A stretch of DNA of 64,000 nt from Saprospiraceae bacterium (lineage in GTDB: Bacteria; Bacteroidota; Bacteroidia; Chitinophagales; Saprospiraceae), in the NCBI GenBank assembly GCA_016715105.1, contig JADKBO010000003.1, positions 124,001-188,000 on the forward strand, given 5' to 3'. Both the position numbers and the translations under genes were made by a program. The notes below the pieces were generated by a model. It ran no database searches. It saw only the letters and a list, made by a program, of their open reading frames with translations, and was not told the origin of the DNA. This document shows, one piece after another, positions 1-8,806 of the stretch (position 1 is its first letter; every line of letters starts with the position of its first letter).

Positions 1-86
1 CCATTCATCAAACCCTGCTTATATTCTTCGATATTATTTCCTATCGGAGTCAGTGCTCCAATTCCTGTGACAACAACCCTCCTCAT
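1..86 (-). CDS. fabF: 3-oxoacyl-ACP synthase II (FabF-like), N-terminal fragment cut by window edge
   Basis: Only the first 28 codons lie in the window. They read MRRVVVTGIGALTPIGNN followed by IEEYKQGLMN, which is the typical amino terminus of the condensing enzyme that elongates acyl-ACP in type II fatty acid synthesis. The Rossmann-like VVVTGIGALTPIG start is characteristic of FabF/FabB-type thiolase-fold synthases. The catalytic Cys-His-His residues lie outside the window. The ATG complement is at 84-86. No strong Shine-Dalgarno sequence is visible, which is usual for Bacteroidota. An acpP gene often precedes fabF, but no acyl carrier protein is visible just upstream here. FabB or a polyketide-type synthase cannot be excluded from so short a piece. 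Confidence 0.8.
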   Translation of the reverse strand, partial: MRRVVVTGIGALTPIGNNIEEYKQGLMN

Positions 87-158
87 GTGAAAGTCCAATA
101 TTTAGTTTGCAAAGGTGTAATTTTTTTTGAAATTTTAACCATGTTTTCCGATTTTATC

Positions 159-179
159 ACACTATTAGTAATATAGTGT
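159..179 (-). terminator. Possible hairpin terminator after the DUF6702-like gene
   Basis: A 7-bp perfect stem (ACACTAT at 159-165, ATAGTGT at 173-179) encloses a 7-base loop. It lies about 100 bases downstream of the minus-strand stop at 277. The following minus-strand bases are only moderately T-rich, so this is a weak call. Confidence 0.25.
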
Positions 180-276
180 TTCAAATAGTTTACTTATCCT
201 TCTATTATCTGCTATTATATACAAGTCTAATAGAGGGTGGAGATATATAAACCTGATACTTTGGCTTAAAAAACTA

Positions 277-765
277 CTAAAAGTTTAGGATAACTTTTTT
301 CCCTTTGCTTTTAATCAGTGAAGTACGTTTAGTTTTATTGTTCAATTTGGTCTCCACAATATTTGTTTGATCGTCATAAAGGTCTAATAAAACATCATTT
401 TGCACTGTTACTTCATCCAATGGTTTTACGTCAGAAATTTCCAGATAACACCATAAAGCTAAGTAATCTTCACTTACTTCTTTTCCAACCCATTTCCATT
501 CCAAAGTTTTATCCTTGCTTGTAAGTTTAAACCGCTCTTTGAGATATTTGGTCAAAACTTCTTCCGAGTTTTTTATTTCTTTACTGGATGCAAAATACGT
601 TTTTGGCAATTTAGCGTCTTGCATGGACTGTTCTAAGTCATCAATGAAAATGTGCATGGTTACCTGCAAGGAATGTGAACTTAAATCTTGGTTTATTTCT
701 GTTTTCGAAATATGGATGGCGTGTTCTATGCCCCAAAATGATAATAAAAAGATGATGAAATTCAC
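277..765 (-). CDS. DUF6702-like exported protein
   Basis: This 162-residue protein has a short hydrophobic start (MNFIIFLLSFWGIEHAIH) resembling a signal peptide. It continues with a beta-rich segment around HISKTEINQDL and an acidic MHIFIDDLEQSMQD motif. That pattern (short signal peptide, a start like HxxHxSxTEI, then a strand ending FIDDLE) is typical of the DUF6702 family, which is common in Bacteroidota and has no known function. The start codon is GTG at 763-765. An in-frame stop lies immediately upstream, so no longer form exists. In many Bacteroidota this family sits near a metalloprotease gene, but none is seen here. The assignment is from motif memory and no catalytic residue is evident. 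Location is probably periplasmic or outer-membrane associated. Confidence 0.7.
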   Translation of the reverse strand: MNFIIFLLSFWGIEHAIHISKTEINQDLSSHSLQVTMHIFIDDLEQSMQDAKLPKTYFASSKEIKNSEEVLTKYLKERFKLTSKDKTLEWKWVGKEVSEDYLALWCYLEISDVKPLDEVTVQNDVLLDLYDDQTNIVETKLNNKTKRTSLIKSKGKKVILNF

Positions 766-779
766 TTATTTGATTTAAC

Positions 780-1248
780 TTGATTGATAAACGAAGTATA
801 TAATTGAATAGTTACTTTAACGGGCTGAAAAGAAAAGATATCTCATAAATACCTTGCTAAATTTTCATTATGAGCCCAAAAATACAAAACTACCATTCTT
901 TTGTTTTTAAGTTGATCCACTTTCATTATTTGAGTCGCTTGGTTCCTCTCTCTTGGCTCTTTTTTTGAAAATCCCGAAAATATACTCCAATAATGCTTTG
1001 AAAACGCTCATGTTTTTGATTTATCAACAGTAAATTTAACAATATTCCTATTCAAATGCATTAGGATACTTTACCTTGGAAAATATTAATTATCAGGATT
1101 ATAAAAATACTATTAAATTGGGTGTAAAATGTACATTTCAATTGTTAATTGGAGTAAAATAAATTTAAATGTCCTTTTTTACCTCATTTTATGCTATTTA
1201 TATTGTTTTTATGGTAATTTAATACTTTTAATAAGGTAGAAAAAGTTG
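780..1248. other. Gene-poor spacer, A+T-rich
   Basis: This roughly 470-base spacer separates a minus-strand gene from a plus-strand gene. The only coding candidate is the 34-codon ORF at 907-1011. The rest is A+T-rich with no tRNA, repeat or clear hairpin that I can see. Confidence 0.5.
907..1011 (-). CDS. Possible small protein of 34 residues
   Basis: An ATG-initiated ORF on the minus strand encodes an amphipathic or hydrophobic start (MSVFKALLEYIFGIFKKR) followed by a charged, Ser/Asn-rich tail (AKREEPSDSNNESGST). Its composition is protein-like rather than the low-complexity output of random A+T-rich DNA. It could be a small membrane-associated peptide. It lies alone between a DUF6702-like gene and a CBM48-like gene. 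I recognise no family, and a chance ORF is possible. Confidence 0.35.
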   Translation of the reverse strand: MSVFKALLEYIFGIFKKRAKREEPSDSNNESGST

Positions 1249-1256
1249 TATCTTTG
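1249..1256 (+). promoter_or_regulatory. Bacteroidota -7 element (TANNTTTG)
   Basis: TATCTTTG matches the TANNTTTG -7 consensus of the Bacteroidota primary sigma factor. It lies 21 bases before the ATG at 1278. It overlaps the more upstream in-frame ATG at 1254, so transcription beginning just downstream would exclude that ATG. A clean TTTG -33 element is not obvious at the expected distance. Confidence 0.55.
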
Positions 1257-1277
1257 TGGCATCAAATTAAAAGTAAA

Positions 1278-1586
1278 ATGAGTACAACGAAGAAATTTTT
1301 GAAATCAAAACCTTTGTGTAAAGTAACCTTCAAATTGGCTAAAGGAATTGCAATAAATGCCGCTAAAGTTGAATTGTTAGGTGATTTCAATAATTGGTCT
1401 CCTGAAGTAAATGTTTTGGAAGGTGCTAAAGATGGCTCTTACAAAACTACACTTGATCTTGAAACAGGAAAAAGCTATGCCTACAGATTCTTGATTGATG
1501 GTGAGAAATGGGTGAATGACGATGCCCCAGATGCTTTTGCTGATGCAGGTATTGGAGGAGAGATGAATTCAGTTGTAAGTCTATAG
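1278..1586 (+). CDS. CBM48 / isoamylase early-set domain protein
   Basis: This 102-residue single-domain protein has the immunoglobulin-like fold of glycogen-binding CBM48 (AMPK beta type). The diagnostic stretch is VELLGDFNNWSPE, where the aromatic WxP region contributes to sugar binding. It is followed by YKTTLDLETGKSYAYRFLIDG and a KWVNDDAPDAFADAGIGG tail. Family members without a catalytic domain are common in Bacteroidota. A role in binding glycogen or in a regulatory complex is likely but unproven. An in-frame ATG at 1254 overlaps the -7 promoter element, so I chose ATG 1278. That gives a leader of about 15 bases and a start MSTTKKFLKSKP. A strong terminator follows at 1626, so it appears monocistronic. 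No signal peptide is present, so it is probably cytoplasmic. Confidence 0.8.
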   Translation: MSTTKKFLKSKPLCKVTFKLAKGIAINAAKVELLGDFNNWSPEVNVLEGAKDGSYKTTLDLETGKSYAYRFLIDGEKWVNDDAPDAFADAGIGGEMNSVVSL

Positions 1587-1625
1587 GACTTGCGAAAAGA
1601 GAGTAACAAGAGCGTTTTATAAAAG

Positions 1626-1671
1626 AAAAGGGTGACTGTATCGTGTATATAGTTGCCCTTTTTATTTTATT
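1626..1671 (+). terminator. Rho-independent terminator of the CBM48-like gene
   Basis: A 16-bp stem (1626-1641 with 1647-1662) includes AAAAGGG/CCCTTTT, three G-T wobbles and a 5-base loop CGTGT. It is followed by TTATTTTATTG. It lies 40 bases after the stop at 1586. Confidence 0.85.
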
Positions 1672-1684
1672 GTGAAGTCTTTAA

Positions 1685-3088
1685 ATGTTTATCTTCACTT
1701 CAAAAACCAGCATGTCTCTATTAGTCAAACGTTCTTTATTTTCGATTATAGCGGTTTTCTTTTTCTTTCCCTATTTGAGCACTTTACAAGATCCATTTTT
1801 CTGGGACACGATTCAATTTGCAGGTAAACATGGTTTGTTTTTTTTTAAAAATGGTTTGGGCTTCCTTCCAGATATGGTGGACAGCGGCCATATTCCATTT
1901 TTGGGTTATTATCTTTCAATTCTTTGGCATCTTTTTGGAAAAACTTTGCTGGTAAGCCATTTGGCAATGGTTCCCTTTTTATTGCTCTACCTACTCTTCA
2001 CATTCAAAATATCAAATATTCTTGACTCACAGAATAGTTTGTTTATTTGGATGCTTTTTCTTTTTGAACCATGTTTATTGACTCAATCTACTTTAGTAAG
2101 CCCAGATCTTTTATTGATGGCTGGTTTTGCGATCATGCTTTATGGTACTTTGGGAAATCATGAATTATCGATCTTAAATGGATCAGTACTAATGGTCTTG
2201 GCAGGAAATAGAGGAACAGCAGTGGTATTTGCCATTGGTGTTGTTTGGCTATGGCAGCATAAACAAACCCTTTTACAAAAGCTATTATGGTTATTTCCAG
2301 CTTTTTTGATTTTCTGTTCTTATCAATTGCTTCACTATCATTCAAAAGGTTGGATTGGTTACCATGATGGCATGCCTTGGGCTGTTTCATTTGAACGAGT
2401 TGGTTTGATTGGAATATTAAAAAATATCGGTCTTATGGCATGGAGATTGTTGGATACTGGTAGAATAAGCTTGTGTTTGATTGCCTTGTTTTTATTTTTT
2501 AATATAAAACAGAATAAGACCACCTTGGCACGAGATGTTTTAAGGATTTTGTTTGCTGTTTCAATCATACTAGCTGTTACGACACTACCTTATAGGTACC
2601 TCACAGGACACCGTTATTACATGCCAGTATATTTCCTATTGATTGCATTTGTTTCATCCTCATTACCGAATCATTGGGCACTCATTAAAAAACGTATTTT
2701 ATACACCTTCATATTGAGTTCATTTATTTTGGGCCATTTTATTATTTACCCTAAAGGAATAGCTATGGGTTGGGATTCTACTCTTGCATATTTGCCTTAT
2801 CAAAAATTAAGAAAAGAAGTTATTGGTGATTTAGATGGCCTTGGTCTATTTCCAAAAGATGTGGGATCTTATTTCCCAAATGTTTCTGGATTTGAGGCAA
2901 CTGATTTATCAACTGCGCATGGAGTCGGCTTTGCAAAAGATAATCCGCTGTCAAAAAAATATGTGCTAATCAGCAATGTAATGAATGACGTTCCTGATCA
3001 TTTGATAGATGATATAAGTAATTCCTGGATTGTCGAAAAAGAATGGCATAGTGGTTCCATTTATTTTATGCTTATGAGCAAAAAGTAA
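1685..3088 (+). CDS. Polytopic membrane protein, GT-C glycosyltransferase-like
   Basis: This 467-residue protein has about ten hydrophobic helices. After the first helix comes a loop containing DPFFWDTIQFAGKHG and then LPDMVDSGHIPFLGY. An acidic residue in the first extracytoplasmic loop and aromatic-rich short loops are the usual look of GT-C glycosyltransferases (PMT/ArnT or GT39/GT83-like), which use lipid-linked sugar donors at the membrane. A soluble-looking tail of about 100 residues follows the last helix near residue 360. The start could be ATG 1685 or ATG 1712 (MSLLVKRSLF). The second places the basic residues directly before the first helix and looks better. It stands alone between a terminator and a repeat-rich spacer. 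Substrate is unknown, and another polytopic family is possible. Confidence 0.55.
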   Translation: MFIFTSKTSMSLLVKRSLFSIIAVFFFFPYLSTLQDPFFWDTIQFAGKHGLFFFKNGLGFLPDMVDSGHIPFLGYYLSILWHLFGKTLLVSHLAMVPFLLLYLLFTFKISNILDSQNSLFIWMLFLFEPCLLTQSTLVSPDLLLMAGFAIMLYGTLGNHELSILNGSVLMVLAGNRGTAVVFAIGVVWLWQHKQTLLQKLLWLFPAFLIFCSYQLLHYHSKGWIGYHDGMPWAVSFERVGLIGILKNIGLMAWRLLDTGRISLCLIALFLFFNIKQNKTTLARDVLRILFAVSIILAVTTLPYRYLTGHRYYMPVYFLLIAFVSSSLPNHWALIKKRILYTFILSSFILGHFIIYPKGIAMGWDSTLAYLPYQKLRKEVIGDLDGLGLFPKDVGSYFPNVSGFEATDLSTAHGVGFAKDNPLSKKYVLISNVMNDVPDHLIDDISNSWIVEKEWHSGSIYFMLMSKK

Positions 3089-3582
3089 ATTCCATATTAG
3101 GGAAGTGGTATAAAATATATGAATGCAACTTGCCTTACTTGGCTTTGCTGGTCACAAATTTGGTTGCCACGAATTCACGAATTGTTCTCAGCTTTCAGCT
3201 TTCGGCAAATGCCACGAATTCACGAACTGCTTTCAGTTTTCACTATTAGTAAAAATTGAGCTCTCTTCTTTTATTTTTATTCGCTCGGTGAAGATAAAAT
3301 CCAAGAATTCTTCCGCTGGAAACGATGCTTAGGCTTCCATGAGTTCACGAATTGTTCTCAGCTTTCAACTACCAGTTTTCAGTGGTCAGCTTTTTGATGA
3401 AATGACCAATACTGAATTCACGATTTTTTTAATAATTGGCAACTACTCATTTTGAAAATTTAATCTTTTAAAAGCCATAAACCAAAACATAATCATAGAA
3501 GCGCATAGGTCAATAAATTTTGAGCTTTAAGAAACTACTATTTCGCCAAACTTATAAAGATTTCTTGTTTCATTATTAACAG
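3089..3582. other. Non-coding spacer with degenerate short repeats
   Basis: Between the membrane-protein gene and the terminator of the next minus-strand gene lie three diverged copies of a short element (see the repeat entry), and no convincing gene. A 69-codon ORF across the repeats has the biased, Cys/Phe-rich composition of translated repeats. The last 150 bases are A+T-rich with nothing recognisable. Confidence 0.55.
3164..3400. repeat. Three degenerate copies of a CACGAATTCACGAA-type element
   Basis: Copies begin near 3166 (GCCACGAATTCACGAATTG), 3210 (GCCACGAATTCACGAACTG) and 3337 (CCATGAGTTCACGAATTG). Each is followed by a pyrimidine-rich tail such as TTCTCAGCTTTCAGCTTTC. The tails share CTTTCA or TTTTCA units. 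The copies are not evenly spaced and have no spacer or leader structure, so this is not CRISPR. It looks like an intergenic repeat family. Confidence 0.6.
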
Positions 3583-3583
3583 C

Positions 3584-3616
3584 AAAAAGGCGGTATCCAC
3601 CAAAGTGAATACCGCC
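3584..3616 (-). terminator. Rho-independent terminator of the broken giant gene
   Basis: The stem GGCGGTAT (3589-3596) pairs with ATACCGCC (3609-3616) and is extended inward by three more pairs across one mismatch. On the minus strand it is followed directly by five T residues (3588-3584). It lies 40 bases past the stop at 3657. Confidence 0.85.
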
Positions 3617-3656
3617 TCCGCTAAATTATTTTCCCGCTTTCGCAGGAGTCACTACT

Positions 3657-6600
3657 CTACTCTATGATAACCATTTTCTTAGTTGCTGTGAAATCACCAC
3701 TTTCGATTTGGTAATACACAACTCCTGATGCATTGATATCAGTTTTGTTCAATGTGATTACGTTTTCACCTTTGTTTGCATTGATGTTTCTGTTCATCAA
3801 TACTTTTCCAGTTACGTCGTATACTCTGAATGTTACTTGTGTTGCTGTTGGTACACTGAATGTTACGTTTGTCTCAGCTTTGAACGGGTTAGGCTCATTT
3901 TGTGACAATGCAAATCCTTTGTTTGCTCCACCTCTTACTTCCAACTTAGCACTTGCTACCTCTAAGTCTGTGCCTACATATGCTTCTGCTTCTGTTACAC
4001 TTGAACTCATTGATACTGCACTTGACAAGTTAGTTGCTGTGTTTGCTCTCATTTTCAATGTGAACAATACTGCATCATTTGCTACTGTTGCTCCGTTTAC
4101 ATCAGTCCAGCTCATTGTGAACTTACCTTTTGCTACGTTTGCATACATTGCCTCATCTACTGTGATTGCTCCTGACTCTACTCCCTCTACTGTCATTCCT
4201 GATAGTTCTGTTGTGAACTGGTAACCGAATACTTCACTGAAGTTTTCTGCTCTTACAGCTACATTTACTACCTCTCCTGCTTTTACAGTTTGCTCGTCAA
4301 TATTGAATTTAACAACTTTTGCACTTCTTGTTCCTGTTGATGTTGAAGTTGCGCTTACTGCTGCATTGATGTCAACGTCACCTACTTTGATTGCTACAAA
4401 GTTAGTTGCTGCTGCGTCACCTGCTCAGTTACGATTACTTCATTCAATGGCCATGGATTTGAGATATCGCTGAATTGTTGAGTTGCATCAACAAATCTCC
4501 AAGATTCGTTCTTAGGTAGATCATTGATCACACCCAATACTAACTTTCTCAATTCAACCAAGTCACTTACATCAATCTTCTGGTCATTATTTGCATCTGC
4601 TGCTACATACTTGTATGCATTGTCCAATTTGGTCATGCTCAAGATGTGTCTTTGGATTCTCAACAAGTCTAATGTATTCACACCATTCTTGTAGTCGATA
4701 TCTTTAGTTGCAGACAACTCATAATCTACATTTTGTGGTATGTTGTTGAAAGCAAATGCGCCTTCAGTTGTCATTGCCACTACAGGGAACTCAGGAAGAT
4801 TTGCGTCCAATTGTGTTGCAACACCGCTCACACCTTCACCAACTGAAGTTGCAACAGTACCTTTCACTGCTAGTGATCCACCTCCGCATGCGCCTTGGTT
4901 GTCTACTAAGCTCAATCTTACTCTACAGAAATCTGATCCTGCATCTGTTCCTGGAATGAAATATCTAGTATCCCATACTCTCATTTCTACTACGAAATCT
5001 TCATTGATTGGATCTCCCACCTCACAACCAAACAGCATTGCTGAAGAACCTCCAGTTAAGTCTACCTTAGTTGTACCGTCTGGCCAAACTGTTGATTTAG
5101 TGTCTGGTACCCATCTTTGTGCATTGCCTGCTTCATATTCTGCTTTCGTTGCAGTTTGTCCCAAACCTTTGAAGTAGTGTTGGATTTTCAAGCTTGCTAC
5201 AACTGGGTGTTCTGCTTTTCCATCTCTATTGAATGTAAACAACAATACTGCTGTTGTATCTGGATCGCAATTTGCAAATGAGCCCTTATCAAAATCTTTT
5301 GCCCAAAGTTCTACAATTCCATTTTTCATTACTGCACTACTCAAGCTTACACAATAAGGTGTTGGTGCTTTTGGCCATACAGAAATTACTCCTTCACACT
5401 GAGCTACGTTTCCGCAACCATCAGTTACTTTGTAAAGTACTTTGTGATCTCCTACAGGTAAGTTTGTGTATGAAAATGATGGTGATCCACCAGTTCCATA
5501 TTGAGGATTGCTATTACTTCTTGGTAACGCGGGTACGTAAACTTCCCATCTAAAACCTTTCTCACATCCTGCTGTATCTGTTGCAACTGGGAACAAGTCA
5601 GCTTTTGCCAAACATGTAGCTTGATCAACCTCAACTGTTACACTTGGACATGTTGTGATTACTGGTGGGGTAGTATCTTCATATTTAAAGATAGTTGATA
5701 AGCATGCATTCCATTCAGGATAACACCAATCAATATATTCAAATCTTACAATCCACTTTCTACAACCATCACCTACTGTATACTCATCAATGATGATTTT
5801 TCTACCAAATACATGACAGCCGATATTTCTCCAATTGTGGTTAAATCTAGTTTTACCCTCCAATTCTTTTACTAATCCAGCACCTGTCAAAGTTAAACTA
5901 TCAGTTCCAAACTGAGCCTTAGCAATAATATCAGATTTACTATCAAGACAATATAAGCCAAGATTTGGAGTATTATAGTCACCAGGATTCTCTACAATCT
6001 TGAATCATTCCAATCTGTAACCCAATCTTTGAATCATTTTCAGTTAATGCCGCGCTTTTAACTGTATTGTTTAAAACATCCTCTTCTGTCAATTCACACT
6101 TAGTCCATCCGTGAACGGTGATTGGACAATCGTGAACTGGCGAGACTCTCTATCAATTACACTGATTTCCTGAGTACAAGTAACTACAACGTTACCACCT
6201 TTTCCGCCTTTCACACGGTAAGTTCTGATAAATTCACCCAATCCACAAGTGTTTACATCACCTGCATCTTTGTATTCCAATTCGTAATCACATGCTGCAT
6301 CAACCCATGGTAACCATGAAGCTGGTACATTGCCTACAACTGTTTTCCAGTCTTTGCTTAAATTCAATTTAGCTAAGTCTTCGTCACAGTAAGTTGTGAT
6401 GTCGATTTCACAATTTATGATTGGAACAGTATTGTCCTCAACATATACGATAGCCCATGTCTCATTGTAGTTATCTTTCAAATAATAACCTTCATCTTCA
6501 CCTGTAGCAACATAGATGCTGTCACCATAGATACCTGACATGTTGGCATCATCCCATACTCTCAACCAAACTTTGTGCTCTTCTCCTACATCTTCGCAGC

Positions 6601-8227
6601 AGAACTTCACAAACTGTCCTTTGTCTGTATCATATTGGCTGTCTGACTCATGAAGTAATTCTGTATCTTGGTCTAAACCATTAATTTCATCATTATAAGT
6701 AATGTTGTTGTTCCAAGGAATCATTGGAGTACTTGCTACACCGTCATGGTTCCAATCATCACCTTCATTCAAACATACTGGTGCTCCCGCTTCTCTTCTT
6801 ACTTCAAGATATACATCAGTACAGTTGTCATAAGAACCATTGTCGATGTGTTCTGGTTTGATTTTAGCAACCGCGCCTTCGCCATCAACACCACTTCTTG
6901 TCAACGATACAGTAATGTATTCTTTTGCTGTTGCAACTGGTGCAATTTTGTCAAGAACCCACACTGAAATTGAAGCTGTAGAAGTATTTCCACAACAGTC
7001 AGAAGCAGTGTAGATAAATGTACTTAAACCTTTAGTTACATCTCTTGCAACCCATTTAACGCCAACTAACTCAACTTCGATTGGTAATCCTTCTGAATCG
7101 AAACCATCAACACCTACAACTTTAGCGTGATCATCACACTGGTCAGTTACAGTTGCTGTAGGAAGAACGATATCAGTTTCACAAGCCCAGGCTGTTACAC
7201 TGTATGGCTTATCTGGTTGCGGTACTGAAATAACTGGCGGTATATTATCAGTTTTCTTGATAATTTGTTGGAAAGTTGTGGTTGTTGCATTACACCAATC
7301 TAAAACCAACCAAGTCCTTGAAACTTTTATTGAAGCACCACAATTTGGTCCGCATGCACTCAATTCCACATCACTGAAAGTTGCTACTACGTTACAAACT
7401 GCTGTGTCTGGCTTCAAATATTGTCTAATACCTCCAACAAGTAATACTGAAGGATAGGCCATTGTATCTTCAGCAAATTTTGCCGCTAATTGCCATGGTA
7501 AATCACCTTCAAAACACTTAATGTTAACTAAAGCTGCTGGCCTAGTAAGCGAAGCACCATTAACAGCTCTAACAATGATGGTTTGAGTATCCACAGTCGC
7601 TATTCCTTTTACATTGACTGCAGTCCAGATTCTTTGAATTACTGAAACAGTGTCGTTTATTGTAGAGCACTCTATATCTCTTACAATGTCAAAATAAGTA
7701 ATATCCACATCTGAACAAGATTCTGCAGCTGTTGCCTCTCCTGTCAATTCTGGATCTGGATTGCCTTTTGAATCTTTCAAATTGTACAAACAATAAATTG
7801 AAAGATCAGGAGGTATGCTTAGTTGTGGCGGTAACTTGTCTTCGAACATTACTGTTCCCCAACAAGAATTGCCAGATCCATCAAGTACACTTACTTTGAA
7901 AGGACCTGCCATACCTGCATTTTTAAATGTTGACCATGCTGCATTAGAAAAGTCAACAGTGATGGTATCTCCAACATAAACTCCGTTTTGCAAAGAACCA
8001 CCAGATAGTGATGATGCATTTGTAAGTTTAAAATCTGAAAGTTTGATACTTACTAAAGTACCACCTCCACTTGGAGGCTGCATCGTTGTTGGCATTATTG
8101 ATGCCTCACAATCTGAGTCAACAGAAATATTGACATTTGGTAAACATGCCAATCCTTGAGCATATGTGTTCGTTCCAAATACCAAGAAGGCCAAGATGCA
8201 GAAAAGAAAATGTAATTTTCTGTTCAT
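3657..8227 (-). pseudogene. Giant T9SS-sorted surface protein, broken by at least four frameshifts
   Basis: Read as one gene this is about 1,500 codons. It has a signal peptide (MNRKLHFLFCILAFLVFGTN, cleaved after TYA), HYR-like cysteine-rich modules and the family's conserved core. Next comes the unnamed domain beginning APTPYCVSLSSAVMKNG near 5.36 kb. A dockerin-like segment (4690-4500, loop DANNDQKIDVSD) is followed by a cohesin-like domain (4330-3950) and a T9SS type A sorting domain ending KKMVIIE. Comparison with the neighbouring 2,058-residue paralogue places frameshifts near 6130-6145, 6029-6040, 5995-6005 and 4405-4425. Pieces 8227-6089, 5890-4394 and about 4430-3657 each stay open and match the paralogue in sequence. 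The high similarity and clean terminator suggest recent inactivation or local sequencing indels. The neighbouring 26.5-kb open frame argues against generally poor sequence. Confidence 0.8.
5996..6038. repeat. Short direct repeat at the frameshift cluster
   Basis: AATCTTGAATCATT (5996-6009) and AATCTTTGAATCATT (6024-6038) differ by a single T. They coincide with two of the frameshifts in the broken giant gene, as would be expected from slipped mispairing or from a base-calling problem. Confidence 0.6.
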
Positions 8228-8645
8228 GAGTTTAGAATTAGTTTGAGTAATTGAGTTTTTAAATTGATTTTGGGATTAAAAAGGAAAATTTAGATCAAAT
8301 CCACTTAAAATTATTTGGTAATCGAGCCTAGTTATTCCTTGAAAAACAAAATCTTAGAGCAATTATACATTTCTTTTATTAAATATCAAAGGGTTTGTTA
8401 AAAGTTTTTTAAAGTACACCCCAATATTTAACATTCTAATGTCCAAAATATAACATATTAAAGAATTTAATTCTGAACACGTTTCAATTATCTTTAATTT
8501 GAAAAATTTTCATCTAGATCATTTATAACTAACAATCCGCCTAATTTATATCTGTAATACATATTAAAAAATATAGATATATAATTGCTGATTTTGAGAG
8601 CCTTTTTCTCAAAAAAATTATTCAAAAAACTAAAAATCAAAGCAT
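8228..8645. other. A+T-rich upstream region of the broken giant gene
   Basis: This stretch of about 420 bases precedes the ATG at 8227. I find no TANNTTTG element, no ORF of note and no RNA gene. It is markedly A+T-rich. Confidence 0.45.
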
Positions 8646-8649
8646 GTAT

Positions 8650-8740
8650 GGTTAATGGTTAATGGTTAATGGTTAATGGTTATGGTTAATGGTTAATGGT
8701 TAATTAAGTAGTTGGTTAATGGTTAATGGTTAATGGTTAA
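8650..8740. repeat. Heptameric tandem repeat (TTAATGG)n
   Basis: Nine perfect TTAATGG units are arranged 4 + 2 + 3. They are interrupted once by a 6-base unit (TTATGG) and once by TTAATTAAGTAGTTGG. The array sits between two giant genes, just past the terminator of the 2,058-residue gene. It is outside coding sequence, so copy-number change would not alter a reading frame. Confidence 0.9.
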
Positions 8741-8783
8741 AAATAAAAAGCACTTTCTCATTCAACATAAGAAAGTGCTTTTT
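8739..8783 (-). terminator. Rho-independent terminator of the 2,058-residue protein gene
   Basis: A perfect 13-bp stem, AAAAGCACTTTCT (8746-8758) with AGAAAGTGCTTTT (8770-8782), encloses an 11-base loop. On the minus strand the hairpin is followed by a T-rich run. The plus side is T-rich too, so it could work in both directions. Confidence 0.85.
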
Positions 8784-8806
8784 ATAAAATCTAAAATCTA
8801 GAGTTG

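Noticed and set aside
515..778. Plus-strand ORF of 87 codons opposite the DUF6702-like gene
   Set aside because: It is antisense to a gene whose codon pattern and signal peptide are convincing. It has an unlikely composition.
3123..3332. Plus-strand ORF of 69 codons in the repeat-rich spacer
   Set aside because: It is a translation of the short intergenic repeats (repeated CHEFTNC), with no upstream promoter and no recognisable domain.
3164..3400. A CRISPR array
   Set aside because: The three copies are diverged, unevenly spaced and lack unique spacers of uniform size. No cas gene is near.
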